From: Nocardia sp. CC227C
Lineage (GTDB): Bacteria > Actinomycetota > Actinomycetes > Mycobacteriales > Mycobacteriaceae
Assembly: GCF_030767025.1 (NCBI RefSeq)
Contig: NZ_JASITE010000002.1
Location: 1 to 64,000 of the forward strand
Reading direction: 5' to 3'
Length of the DNA stretch: 64,000 nucleotides
Shown here: positions 56,109 through 64,000 of the stretch, piece by piece
Numbering within the stretch: position 1 is the stretch's first letter
Layout: each line of letters begins with the position of its first letter
The notes under the pieces: generated by a model
What the model saw: only the letters and a program-made list of their open reading frames with translations
Told to the model about the DNA's origin: nothing
The model's database searches: none
Translations under genes and position numbers: made by a program

Positions 56109-56816
56109 ATGAAAACGAAACTCGCTGAATCCGAACTGCGGGCCATCGCCGAGAAGGGCGCGGCCGAACTCGGTCCGGACGCCTCCGCACAGGAACTGCT
56201 GCGCTGGACCGAGGACACCTTCGGATCCGATTACATCGTCGCCTCCAATATGCAGGACGCCGTGCTGGTGCAGCTGGCCGCGCAGGTCCGCGCGGGCGTC
56301 GACGTGCTGTTCCTCGACACCGGCTACCACTTCGCCGAGACCATCGGCACCCGCGACGCCGTGGAGACGGTCTACGGCGTGAACATCGTCAACGTCACAC
56401 CCGAACACACTGTGGCCGAACAGGATCAGCTGCTCGGCAAGGATCTGTTCGCCCGCGACGCCGGGGAGTGCTGCCGCCTGCGCAAGGTGGTGCCGCTGCG
56501 CAAGTCGCTGTCCGGCTACAACGCCTGGGTGACCGGTATCCGCCGGGTGGAGTCCCCGACCCGCGCCAACGCGCCCCTGATCTCCTTCGACGAGGCGTTC
56601 GGCCTGGTGAAGATCAATCCGATCGCCGCCTGGTCCGACGAAGAGATGGCCGCCTATATCGAGGCCAACGGCATCCTCGTCAATCCCCTTGTGGAAGAGG
56701 GATATCCGTCCATCGGTTGCGCTCCGTGCACACGGAAGCCGGAACCGGGATCCGATCCGCGATCCGGCCGCTGGGCCGGGCTCGCCAAGACCGAATGCGG
56801 GTTGCACGCCTCATGA
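56109..56816 (+). CDS. cysH: APS reductase (4Fe-4S)
   Basis: Reduces adenylyl sulfate to sulfite and AMP with thioredoxin. The 235-residue protein has the P-loop-like start of PAPS reductases and the paired cysteines GECCRLRK plus GCAPCTRK that ligate a 4Fe-4S cluster. The catalytic cysteine lies in the C-terminal TECGLHAS. The cluster cysteines indicate APS rather than PAPS as substrate, which agrees with a CysN lacking a fused APS kinase next door. Overlaps cysD by 4 bp; Rv2392 is the M. tuberculosis counterpart. Confidence 0.95.
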   Translation: MKTKLAESELRAIAEKGAAELGPDASAQELLRWTEDTFGSDYIVASNMQDAVLVQLAAQVRAGVDVLFLDTGYHFAETIGTRDAVETVYGVNIVNVTPEHTVAEQDQLLGKDLFARDAGECCRLRKVVPLRKSLSGYNAWVTGIRRVESPTRANAPLISFDEAFGLVKINPIAAWSDEEMAAYIEANGILVNPLVEEGYPSIGCAPCTRKPEPGSDPRSGRWAGLAKTECGLHAS

Positions 56817-57766
56817 CCAGTTTGATCGAGCCGAACGCTGTCACCGACACCCCTGTCACCGACAACACCGTCCCCGAATTCGACACCCTGGCCGCGCTGG
56901 AGTCGGAGTCCATCCACATCTTCCGCGAGGTGGCGGGTGAGTTCGAGCGGCCGGTGATCCTGTTCTCCGGCGGCAAGGACTCCACGGTGCTGCTGCACCT
57001 GGCCATCAAGGCGTTCTGGCCCGCGCCGCTGCCCTTCGCGCTGCTGCACGTGGACACCGGGCACAACCTGCCCGAGGTGCTGGAGTTCCGCGACAAGGTG
57101 GTCGAGAAGTACGGGCTGCGCCTGCATGTCGCCTCGGTCGAGGAGTACCTGGCCGACGGGCGGCTGACCGAGCGCCCCGACGGCATCCGCAATCCGCTGC
57201 AGACCGTGCCGCTGCTGGACGCCATCACCGAGAACCGCTTCGACGCGGTCTTCGGCGGCGGCCGCCGCGACGAGGAGCGCTCGCGCGCCAAGGAGCGCAT
57301 CTTCTCGCTGCGCGACGCCTTCGGGCGCTGGGATCCCAAGCGGCAGCGGCCGGAGCTGTGGAACCTGTACAACGGTCGCCACGCACCCGGTGAGCATGTG
57401 CGGGTGTTCCCGCTGTCCAACTGGACCGAGCTGGATATCTGGCGCTACATCGCCCGCGAGAACGTGGAGCTGGCCACCATCTACTACGCCCACGAGCGCC
57501 CGGTGTACCTGCGCGACGGCATGTGGATGACCCCGGGCAGCTGGGGCGGACCGGCCGAGGGTGAGGAGCTGGTCGTCAAATCGGTGCGCTACCGCACCGT
57601 CGGCGACGGCTCCACCACGGGCGCGATCATCTCCGATGCCGCCGACAACGCGGCGATCCTCGCCGAGGTGGCCGCGTCCCGGCTCACCGAACGTGGCGCG
57701 ACCCGCGGCGACGACCGCGTCTCCGAGGCCGCCATGGAAGACCGTAAACGAGAGGGTTATTTCTGA
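56813..57766 (+). CDS. cysD: Sulfate adenylyltransferase subunit 2
   Basis: The catalytic subunit that forms APS from ATP and sulfate. 317 residues, with the PP-loop SGGKDSTVLLHL near residue 50 and the family stretch FGGGRRDEERSRAKERIFSLRD, then YYAHERPVYLRDGMWM. It works with the CysN GTPase. Start ATG overlaps the cysH stop; its stop overlaps the cysN ATG (TGATG). Insertion of cysDN between cysH and the chelatase differs from M. tuberculosis, where cysD and cysNC lie elsewhere. Confidence 0.96.
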   Translation: MTSLIEPNAVTDTPVTDNTVPEFDTLAALESESIHIFREVAGEFERPVILFSGGKDSTVLLHLAIKAFWPAPLPFALLHVDTGHNLPEVLEFRDKVVEKYGLRLHVASVEEYLADGRLTERPDGIRNPLQTVPLLDAITENRFDAVFGGGRRDEERSRAKERIFSLRDAFGRWDPKRQRPELWNLYNGRHAPGEHVRVFPLSNWTELDIWRYIARENVELATIYYAHERPVYLRDGMWMTPGSWGGPAEGEELVVKSVRYRTVGDGSTTGAIISDAADNAAILAEVAASRLTERGATRGDDRVSEAAMEDRKREGYF

Positions 57767-59100
57767 TGTCTGCCGAGCGCAGCCTGCGGAGCGAGCATCC
57801 GGCACAGCTTTTGCGACTCGCCACCGCCGGGTCGGTGGACGACGGCAAGTCCACCCTGGTCGGACGCCTGCTGTACGACACCAAATCGGTTCTGGCCGAC
57901 CAGATCGACGCGGTCACCCGCGCCTCGGTCGACAAGGGCCTGTCCACCCCGGACCTCTCGCTGCTGGTGGACGGCCTGCGCGCCGAGCGCGAACAGGGCA
58001 TCACCATCGACGTGGCGTACCGCTACTTCGCCACGCCCAAGCGGTCTTTCGTGCTCGCGGATACGCCGGGGCATGTGCAGTACACGCGCAATACCGTCTC
58101 CGGCGCGTCCACCGCGCAGCTGGTGATCCTGCTCGTGGACGCCCGCAAGGGCGTGATCGAGCAGACCCGCCGCCACGCCGCCGTCATGGCGCTGCTGGGC
58201 GTGCCGAAGCTGGTACTGGCGGTCAACAAGATCGACCTGGTGGACGATCCGGCCGCCGTGTTCGACCGGATCCGCGGCGAATTCGGTGAACTCACGGCCA
58301 AACTCGGCTGGGCTCCCGAGGACGTGCAGGAGATTCCGGTGTCGGCGCTGCACGGCGACAATGTCGCCTCGCGCTCGGAGAACACCCCGTACTACACCGG
58401 CCCCTCACTCATCGAGCACCTGGAATCGGTGCCGGTGGACGCCGACAGCCACGGCCGCCACGAGGTGGGGCTGCGCTTCCCCGTGCAGTACGTGATCCGG
58501 CCGCGCACCGCCGAGTACCCGGACTACCGCGGCTACGCCGGTCAGGTCACCGCGGGCGTGGTCACCAAGGGCGACGAGGTCGTGGTGCTGCCCTCGGGCA
58601 CCCGCACCACCGTCGAGCGCATCGACACCCCCGATGGTGAACTGCCGCAGGCACAGCCGGGTCGCAGCGTCACCCTGGTGCTGGCCGACGACGTGGACGT
58701 CTCGCGCGGCGACACCATCGCCGCCGCGGCCGACGCCCCCGAGCCCATCGACTCCTTCGACGCCACCGTGTGCTGGCTCGGTGACAAGCCGCTGCGCCCG
58801 GGCGCGCGCCTGCTGCTCAAGCACGGCACCCGCACCACCCAGGCCATCGTGGGCGCACTGCTGGAGCGTTTCGACGAACAGCATCTGGCCGCCGACCCCA
58901 ACCCGGAAACCCTGTCGCTCAACGACATCGGCCGTATCTCGGTGCGCGTGGCCGATCCCGTCGTCGCCGACGACTACAGCGTCAACCGGCACACCGGTTC
59001 CTTCCTGCTCATCGACCCCGCGGGCGGCAACACCCTCGCCGCGGGCCTGGTGGGCGATGCGCTGACCGCCGTCGAGGTCGGTGCGGAGATCGGCGTGTGA
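57766..59100 (+). CDS. cysN: Sulfate adenylyltransferase subunit 1 (GTPase)
   Basis: The GTPase subunit that drives APS formation by CysD. The 444-residue protein has G1 GSVDDGKST, G3 DTPGHVQYTRN and G4 NKIDLVD, followed by two EF-Tu-like beta-barrels. The length shows that the APS kinase domain (CysC) found fused in M. tuberculosis CysNC is absent. That fits flux through APS reductase rather than PAPS. Overlaps cysD by 1 bp and the chelatase gene by 4 bp. Confidence 0.95.
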   Translation: MSAERSLRSEHPAQLLRLATAGSVDDGKSTLVGRLLYDTKSVLADQIDAVTRASVDKGLSTPDLSLLVDGLRAEREQGITIDVAYRYFATPKRSFVLADTPGHVQYTRNTVSGASTAQLVILLVDARKGVIEQTRRHAAVMALLGVPKLVLAVNKIDLVDDPAAVFDRIRGEFGELTAKLGWAPEDVQEIPVSALHGDNVASRSENTPYYTGPSLIEHLESVPVDADSHGRHEVGLRFPVQYVIRPRTAEYPDYRGYAGQVTAGVVTKGDEVVVLPSGTRTTVERIDTPDGELPQAQPGRSVTLVLADDVDVSRGDTIAAAADAPEPIDSFDATVCWLGDKPLRPGARLLLKHGTRTTQAIVGALLERFDEQHLAADPNPETLSLNDIGRISVRVADPVVADDYSVNRHTGSFLLIDPAGGNTLAAGLVGDALTAVEVGAEIGV

Positions 59101-60137
59101 GCAGCGCGGAGACGGGTCCGTCACCGGTGAGCGAGTTCACCGAGGGTTGGGGTGGTTCGGTCGCCGGAGCGCTCGGCGGCCGGTTCCCGGCACCGGAGGT
59201 CGTCGCTACCGCACGGCGCGGGCGCGACTCGCGACGCACGGCCGGGCGCGTGGTGGCACCGCACGCCGCGCCGCGCGCCGACGCGGTATCTCGCGATCAC
59301 GCTGCGCACCGAGCTCCCGCACTGATCCTGGTGGCGCACGGCAGCCGTGATCCGCGCTCTGCCGCGACGATGCACGCCCTCACGGAACGGATTTCCGCCG
59401 CGCGTCCGGATCTGGATGTGCGCCTGGCGTTTCTGGATCTGAGCACGCCGTCGGTGGAGCAGGTCGTGGCGACCGTGGCCGCGGATGGTCATTCGCATGC
59501 CGTGGTGGTGCCGCTGTTGCTGGGCAAGGCTTTTCACGCCCGGGTGGACCTGCCCGGGTTGCTGGCGCATGCCGGTGCCCGGCACCCGCGACTGCGGCTG
59601 ACCCAGGCCGATGTGCTCGGACCCGATCCGCTTCTGGTCGAAGTACTGCGTGACCGTGTGCTCGAGTCGCTGACCGCCGGATCATGCGGGGAGGCGTTGC
59701 GCTCCGCGCGCATCGACGCGACTTCGATCGCCGCGTCACGCGTCGACGTGGACGCTGTCGCCGCCTCGCCTCTGACGAGCGGGCCGCACCTGGGCGTCGC
59801 GGTGGCGGCCGTGGGCTCGTCGTCGACCGCGGCGAACGAACGCACAGCACAGGTGGCGCGGCTGCTCACCGCCCACACCGGCTGGTCCACCGAGATCTGT
59901 TTCGCCACCATCGAACCCACGGTCACCGCCGCGCTGTCGCGCCTGCGCGCCCGCGGTGCGCGGCAACTCCTGGTCGCCCCGTGGTTCCTGGCTCCCGGGC
60001 TGCTCACCGACCGACTGGCGACCGCGGCCCCCGATGTCACCCACACCGCGGCGATCGGCACACACCCGCGGCTCGTCCAGGTCGCACTGGACCGCTTCGA
60101 CGCCGCGGCGTCACTCCCCCGCACGCTGACCGCCTGA
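59097..60137 (+). CDS. Sirohydrochlorin chelatase-like protein, Rv2393-like
   Basis: Inserts iron into sirohydrochlorin to make siroheme for SirA (role inferred from family and operon). The 346-residue protein has two CbiX-type halves. The first holds ILVAHGSRDPRS and later VVVPLLLGKAFHARVDLPG with the metal-handling histidines; the second begins near VAVAAVGSSS. The first ~75 residues are an Arg/Pro-rich extension not expected in the family, so an internal start near residue 75 is possible, but GTG 59097 overlaps the cysN stop (GTGA) as in the rest of the operon. M. tuberculosis Rv2393 is shorter (about 280 residues). Confidence 0.82.
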   Translation: MSSAETGPSPVSEFTEGWGGSVAGALGGRFPAPEVVATARRGRDSRRTAGRVVAPHAAPRADAVSRDHAAHRAPALILVAHGSRDPRSAATMHALTERISAARPDLDVRLAFLDLSTPSVEQVVATVAADGHSHAVVVPLLLGKAFHARVDLPGLLAHAGARHPRLRLTQADVLGPDPLLVEVLRDRVLESLTAGSCGEALRSARIDATSIAASRVDVDAVAASPLTSGPHLGVAVAAVGSSSTAANERTAQVARLLTAHTGWSTEICFATIEPTVTAALSRLRARGARQLLVAPWFLAPGLLTDRLATAAPDVTHTAAIGTHPRLVQVALDRFDAAASLPRTLTA

Positions 60138-60180
60138 ATCCATCCGGGAACGATGACCGTCGCGCGGCCGTCCGGCACCA

Positions 60181-60223
60181 TCGGCCCGAGCCTGGTACCC
60201 CCGCCCGGGACTGCTCGGGCCGA
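60181..60223. terminator. Hairpin at the end of the sulfur operon
   Basis: TCGGCCCGAGC (60181-60191) pairs perfectly with GCTCGGGCCGA (60213-60223) across a 21-nt loop. It lies between two convergent genes, 44 bp after the chelatase stop. There is no T-run. Confidence 0.6.
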
Positions 60224-60252
60224 CAGCCGCATGCGTGCCGGCGTACCGGCGA

Positions 60253-60459
60253 CTACATGCAGGCTTCGTAGTCCTTGCCGAAGGAACCGGTGATGCTGGA
60301 ACACATGTCGTCGTCGATCGGAGCGGTCCGGGCGTCGGGTACGACGATGTCGGCGCTCGGGGCCTCGACCAGCGGGATATCGGCGACAGCCGGTCCCGCG
60401 AGGGCGGCGGCCGCGCCGATCCCGAGGGCGAGGACGCCGGTCCGCAGCAGGATGCGCAT
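60253..60459 (-). CDS. Small secreted cysteine-containing protein
   Basis: A 68-residue protein with a clear Sec signal peptide (RILLRTGVLALGIGAAAALAGPAVADIP). The mature part is about 40 residues, Pro/Asp/Val-rich, with two cysteines near the end (MCSSITGSFGKDYEACM) that could form a disulfide. AAGGAG precedes its ATG. No family is recognised. Such short secreted proteins are common in Nocardiaceae, of unknown function. Confidence 0.75.
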   Translation of the reverse strand: MRILLRTGVLALGIGAAAALAGPAVADIPLVEAPSADIVVPDARTAPIDDDMCSSITGSFGKDYEACM

Positions 60460-60670
60460 GAGGGACTCCTTTTTGAAAGGCGGTAGTTTCACAAACGCCC
60501 TCCGCACCATACCCACCACGGACCGATCGCGCCCGGAAACCGCGGCACCCACCCGCGCCCCGGGCCGAATCCAGTCGATCGCCGCACGCACGCCGTCCCG
60601 CACCCCCGAGACGAGCACGGGGGCCGGGGATGCCGCTCGGCCGCGTCCCGCGCACCGATACGCTGGGCCG

Positions 60671-61327
60671 GTGATCAAGGCTGTGGTGTTCGACGTGGGC
60701 GAGACGCTGATCGACGAGACGCGGATCTGGTGCCGCTGGGCCGACCGGCTGGGGGTGCCCCGGTTCGCCATGCTCGGGGTGATCGGCGGAATGGCCGCCA
60801 CCGGGCGACCATTGGCCGACGCCTTCGAAGTACTCTCGCCCGGAATCGATCTGGAGGAAGAACAGATCGCCTGGGCGGCGGAGGAGCCCGACAGCCTGCG
60901 GGTGAACTTCGACGCCGACGATCTGTATCCGGATGTGCGGCGGGCACTGGCCACACTGCGTGCCCGCGGGCTGCGCGTGATCATCGCGGGCAATCAGCCG
61001 CCGCAGGCCAAGGCCGCACTGGAACGGATGGACCTGCCCGTCGACGCCGTCTACACCTCCGCCGAATGGGAGTTCGAGAAGCCGGATCCGAAGTTCTTCG
61101 ACAAGGTGGTGGAGGTGACCGAGTTGCGGCCGTCCGAGATCTGCTACGTCGGCGACCGGGTCGACAACGATGTCATGCCCGCCAATGCCGCGGGCATGGT
61201 GCCGGTGCTCATCCGGCGTGGCCCATGGGGCTACCTGCATGCGGAACTGCCCCAGGCCACCCGCTACGGGGTGGTGGTCGACGGGCTGGACGCACTGCCC
61301 GATCTGCTCGCCCCCACCGATCGCTGA
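60671..61327 (+). CDS. HAD-superfamily hydrolase
   Basis: A 218-residue phosphatase-like protein of the haloacid dehalogenase superfamily. Motif I is FDVGETLID, with the serine/threonine of motif II in VIIAGNQ, the motif III lysine in EKPDPKFF and motif IV CYVGDRVDND. The start is GTG 60671. The GETL variant (Gly-Glu in place of the second Asp of motif I, DVGET) occurs in HAD proteins with dehalogenase-like or non-canonical activity, so phosphatase action is not certain. No functional neighbour. Confidence 0.85.
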   Translation: MIKAVVFDVGETLIDETRIWCRWADRLGVPRFAMLGVIGGMAATGRPLADAFEVLSPGIDLEEEQIAWAAEEPDSLRVNFDADDLYPDVRRALATLRARGLRVIIAGNQPPQAKAALERMDLPVDAVYTSAEWEFEKPDPKFFDKVVEVTELRPSEICYVGDRVDNDVMPANAAGMVPVLIRRGPWGYLHAELPQATRYGVVVDGLDALPDLLAPTDR

Positions 61328-61433
61328 GTTCTCGCCGCCGAACGCGACGACCGATTCCCGCCGGATCCGAACCCGCGCCCGTCCTTTACTAGACGTGTCA
61401 ACAAAACAGTCTCTACCGCAAGGGGATAGCGCG

Positions 61434-62195
61434 ATGGGTTCTCGCTTCGAGTCGAAAGTCGTCCTGATCACCGGTGCCACCTCGGGCATCGGCGCGGCCG
61501 TGGCGCGGCGGGTCGCCGCCGAGGGCGGCGCCGTGGTGCTGGGCGCGCGCAGCAAGGAGGCCGGCGACCGGATGGCCGAGGAAATCCGGACGGCCGGTGG
61601 GCGGGCGGTCTTCGTACCCACCGATGTCACCGTGGAGGCCGATGTCGAACGCCTCACGGCCGCGGCGGTGCACGAATTCGGCAGGCTGGACGCCGCTTTC
61701 AACAATGCCGGGGCACTGAACACGTTCGGCGATATCGAGACGATCGACGAATCCGGCTGGCGCGCCGATCTGGAGCTCAACCTCACCAGCGTGTATTACG
61801 GCCTGCGGCACCAGGTTCCGGCATTGGCGGCATCGGGCGGCGGCGCGATTCTCAACAACGCCTCCAATCTGGGAGTCGTCGGCATGGGACAGGTCGCCCC
61901 GTACGTGGCGGCCAAGCACGGCGTCATCGGACTCACCCGAGCGGTCGCGCTGGAGTCCGCCGGACGCGGAATCCGGGTCAACGCGGTGGTTTCCGGGGCC
62001 GTGGACACCCCCGCCTTCCGCGATTCCATGGGCGCGACGCCCGAGGGCGAGGCGGCGATCGCCGCCCTGCACCCCCTCGGACGCATCGCCGCCCCCGACG
62101 AGATCGCCGCCTTCTGCGCCTACTTGCTCAGCGACGAGGCGAGCTTCGTCACCGGCGCGGCCCTGGCGATCGACGGCGGCTTCACCGCACGCTGA
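61434..62195 (+). CDS. Short-chain dehydrogenase/reductase
   Basis: A 253-residue classical SDR. The cofactor-binding TGATSGIG motif sits at residues 13-20, NNAG follows, and the catalytic Tyr-x3-Lys reads YVAAKHG. The C-terminus shows FVTGAALAIDGGF. The substrate is unknown. The upstream 106 bp contains an imperfect dyad (AGACGTGT, 61391; ACAGTCT, 61406) that may bind a repressor located elsewhere. Confidence 0.92.
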   Translation: MGSRFESKVVLITGATSGIGAAVARRVAAEGGAVVLGARSKEAGDRMAEEIRTAGGRAVFVPTDVTVEADVERLTAAAVHEFGRLDAAFNNAGALNTFGDIETIDESGWRADLELNLTSVYYGLRHQVPALAASGGGAILNNASNLGVVGMGQVAPYVAAKHGVIGLTRAVALESAGRGIRVNAVVSGAVDTPAFRDSMGATPEGEAAIAALHPLGRIAAPDEIAAFCAYLLSDEASFVTGAALAIDGGFTAR

Positions 62196-62210
62196 CCGGG
62201 GCGGCCGTCC

Positions 62211-62250
62211 GTCGAGCGGCGGGCGGTCGAGCGGCGGGCGGTCGAGCGGC
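62211..62250 (+). repeat. 15-bp tandem repeat, 2.7 copies
   Basis: GTCGAGCGGCGGGCG occurs twice exactly and then as GTCGAGCGGC, just after the SDR stop and touching the terminator hairpin. No coding sequence covers it. Confidence 0.9.
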
Positions 62251-62293
62251 CCACCCCGCGTCGTGGGCACGGGAGAACGACGCGGGGTGGGCC
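62248..62293. terminator. Strong hairpin downstream of the SDR gene
   Basis: Perfect 17-bp arms (GGCCCACCCCGCGTCGT and complement) with a 12-nt loop. It sits 53 bp after the SDR stop. The 296 bp from the SDR stop to the next gene hold only this and the tandem repeat. Confidence 0.75.
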
Positions 62294-62491
62294 CGTTGGA
62301 GGCCGCCCGAGCACGTAACCGGTGGCATGCCGGTGACACGAAGGGCAATTCGTCGTGCTGGGCGGCGAGCCGACCGTCACTGGGTCGCACGGGGGCGTGA
62401 CGGCCGACCAGCTGGGGGGCCACCTGCGATCGGGATCGCGGTAGCCGCTGGGGTGGAGGGGAAATCGGTACTGCGCGGGTCGGTCTGGGCA

Positions 62492-64000
62492 CTACTTGTC
62501 GGAACCACCGCCTCCGCCGCCGGAACCACCACTGCCACCGGAACCACCGGAACCGCCGCTGCCACCGGAACCACCAGAGCCACCGCTGCCACCTGAACCG
62601 CCGGAGGACGATCCGCCGGAACTCGCGCCCGATCCGCCGGAACTCTTGCTCGAGCCGCCGGATGACGAACTGCCGCCGGACGAACTCTTGCCGCCGGAAC
62701 CGGAGCTGCCACCCGAATCGGATCCCCCGGACGAGGAGCCGCCCGAGCCGGAGCCACCGGATGACGAGTCGCCGCCGCCGGAACCGTAGCCCCCGCCGCC
62801 GTAACCGCCGCCGGAGCCACCGGACCCGTAGCCACCTCCGGATGTGGAGCCTCCGGAGGTGGAACCACCCGAGCCGTAGCCGCCGGAACCACCCGAGGTG
62901 TTCCCGCCCGAAGTGCTGCCGCCCGAAGTGTTCCCGCCCGACGTGTTCCCACCCGAGGTGCTGCCGCCGGACGTGGAACCGCCACTGGTCGAGCCGCCGG
63001 AGGTACTGCCGCCGGAGGTCGAACCGTCCGAGGTCGATCCACCGCCGTCGGTGCCCCCCGTGGGCGCACCGCCACCGGAAGTCGTTCCACCGCCGGTGCT
63101 GCCACCATCGGTGGCGCTCCCATCCGCGGGTGTCCCGGCGTCGCCGCTCGTGTCCGGCGCGCCGTCGGTGCCGACCGGATCGCCGGGGACCGTGTCGCCG
63201 GTGTCGGGCAGCGTCGTACCGGGATCTGCGGTATCGGGCACGGTCGGCAGATCGGGCATCGAATCGGGCAGGGAGGGCAGCTGCGGCGTGCCGTCCACCG
63301 GAGCGGTCGGAATATCGCCGAGATCGGGGATTCCGATCGGATTCGTCACGGGGTCACCGGCATTCGGCATATCGGGCAGTCCGGGCGGCAGGCTCACCGA
63401 CGGGAGCTGGCCCGGATCGACGGGCCCGATCACCACGCCACCGCCACCGCCACCGCCGCCGCTGGAATCGCGGGGCAGTTCGAAGGGCACCGGATTGGTG
63501 AACCGCGACGGGTCGGCGTAGGTGGTATTGCCTGCGGAGGAACGGGTTTCGCAGTGGTTGCCCGCATACACCCGATGCACGGGCCGCCCGCCGGACCATT
63601 CGGCGGTCACCGTTGGCGGCAGCACGCCGTAGTCGCGGATGCTCGCCGCGGCGCTCACCGCGTGGACGCGGCTCCCGGGCCCGGCGCTCACGTCGTCGAG
63701 GAGGAGGACATCGTGAGCGCCGGTCCCGGAAGTCTTGGTGGCGCCGGTGGTGTCCGGCGTCGCCTGGAAGCCGGGCGCACCCGGGGTGCCGCCCATCATG
63801 GCGGCGGCCGACATGGCCAGGGCCGAGGCGACGGCGGCGCCGGAGAAGGCGGCCGCCTTGGGCGCGTATTTGCCGATGGCGGAACCGGTCTCGGCGCTGC
63901 GCGCGGCGGCGATGGCCGCGCCGATGGCGACGGTGTGCGCCGGGTCCGGCGACATGATGATGGGCAGACCGAGTTCGCTCAGCGCCCGCGCCACCTCGAC
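62492..64000 (-). CDS. Hsp70-family protein with Gly/Ser-rich tail, 3' part (5' end outside window)
   Basis: The gene is open to the window edge, so its N-terminus is missing. The first visible residues (ALSELGLPIIMSPDPAHTVAIGAA) are the end of an Hsp70-type actin-fold ATPase domain. Then come a probable membrane-spanning Ala-rich helix (AAAFSGAAVASALAMSAAAMM) and a region unique to the family (VHRVYAGNHCETRSS with TTYADPSRF). After a Pro/Asp-rich stretch the last ~200 residues are a low-complexity Gly/Ser tail. Such proteins are not the housekeeping DnaK. They occur in actinobacteria with extracytoplasmic C-terminal regions; a role in envelope or sensing is inferred. Confidence 0.72.
   Translation of the reverse strand, partial: VEVARALSELGLPIIMSPDPAHTVAIGAAIAAARSAETGSAIGKYAPKAAAFSGAAVASALAMSAAAMMGGTPGAPGFQATPDTTGATKTSGTGAHDVLLLDDVSAGPGSRVHAVSAAASIRDYGVLPPTVTAEWSGGRPVHRVYAGNHCETRSSAGNTTYADPSRFTNPVPFELPRDSSGGGGGGGGVVIGPVDPGQLPSVSLPPGLPDMPNAGDPVTNPIGIPDLGDIPTAPVDGTPQLPSLPDSMPDLPTVPDTADPGTTLPDTGDTVPGDPVGTDGAPDTSGDAGTPADGSATDGGSTGGGTTSGGGAPTGGTDGGGSTSDGSTSGGSTSGGSTSGGSTSGGSTSGGNTSGGNTSGGSTSGGNTSGGSGGYGSGGSTSGGSTSGGGYGSGGSGGGYGGGGYGSGGGDSSSGGSGSGGSSSGGSDSGGSSGSGGKSSSGGSSSSGGSSKSSGGSGASSGGSSSGGSGGSGGSGGSGGSGGSGGSGGSGGSGGGGGGSDK
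62504..63110 (-). repeat. Low-complexity Gly-Ser-Thr coding repeat
   Basis: This part of the Hsp70-like gene encodes iterated GGSTS, GGNTS, GYGSG and GSGGSGGSGG units. The DNA is a degenerate short tandem repeat in phase with the codons, prone to length change by slippage. Confidence 0.85.

Overview
The window is high-GC actinobacterial DNA, most likely from a Nocardia or close relative (Nocardiaceae, Mycobacteriales). The evidence is the GC bias, frequent GTG starts, a backbone gene order matching the Mycobacterium tuberculosis block from about Rv2341 (asnT) to Rv2393, and an APS-reductase/NirA-type sulfur pathway. Homology and synteny statements come from memory of these families; no search was run.

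Layout. 1-10.8 kb: tRNA-Asn (cut by the window edge), an Rv2342-like small protein, dnaG, a biotin ECF transporter (bioN-bioY-bioM), two adjacent Fe(II)/2-oxoglutarate oxygenases, dgt, a DUF218 protein, a metallo-hydrolase and a TPM-domain membrane protein. 10.9-27.2 kb: an accessory block with a sulfite-oxidase-like molybdoenzyme, one giant 4518-residue NRPS and its DUF6875 partner. 27.4-29.8 kb: glyS, then the SmtB-like/Zur metal-sensing pair. 29.9-35.3 kb: a membrane protein with a divergent TetR regulator, a second TetR gene, a YbjN-like protein, uppS and recO. 35.3-40.4 kb: ogt, an internally deleted oxygenase pseudogene, an amiA2-type amidase, a DUF1304 protein, an MmyB-type regulator and an aldo/keto reductase. 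40.4-44.8 kb: the phoH-ybeY-corC-(deaminase-like)-era operon. 44.9-47.2 kb: a LysR/MFS pair. 47.4-50.4 kb: hrcA-dnaJ2-rsmE. 50.6-53.8 kb: a thioredoxin-fold protein, an epoxide hydrolase and hemW. 54.0-60.1 kb: the assimilatory sulfate operon sirA-cysH-cysD-cysN-sirohydrochlorin chelatase, preceded by a 30-codon cysteine-containing leader peptide. 60.2-64 kb: a small secreted protein, a HAD hydrolase, an SDR and the 3' part of an Hsp70-family protein with a Gly/Ser-rich tail.

How the parts work together. The sulfur genes form a complete route from sulfate activation (CysDN) through APS reductase (CysH) to siroheme-dependent sulfite reduction (SirA), with the chelatase supplying siroheme. The NRPS reads C-A-T-E-C-A-T-C-A-T-C-T-TE: three adenylation domains but four carrier domains, with an adenylation-free last module. 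It lies in the TPM-gene/glyS interval, which in M. tuberculosis holds a different variable region. The interval between hrcA and hemW, which carries the mycobactin genes in M. tuberculosis, here holds only two unrelated enzymes.

Most interesting observations: the A-less terminal NRPS module, the unlisted leader peptide with alternative hairpins before sirA, a single orphan type I-E CRISPR-like repeat between hrcA and dnaJ2, the oxygenase pseudogene behind ogt, the two neighbouring Fe(II) oxygenases with an unexplained inverted repeat, and an operator-like palindrome inside the smtB-zur promoter.
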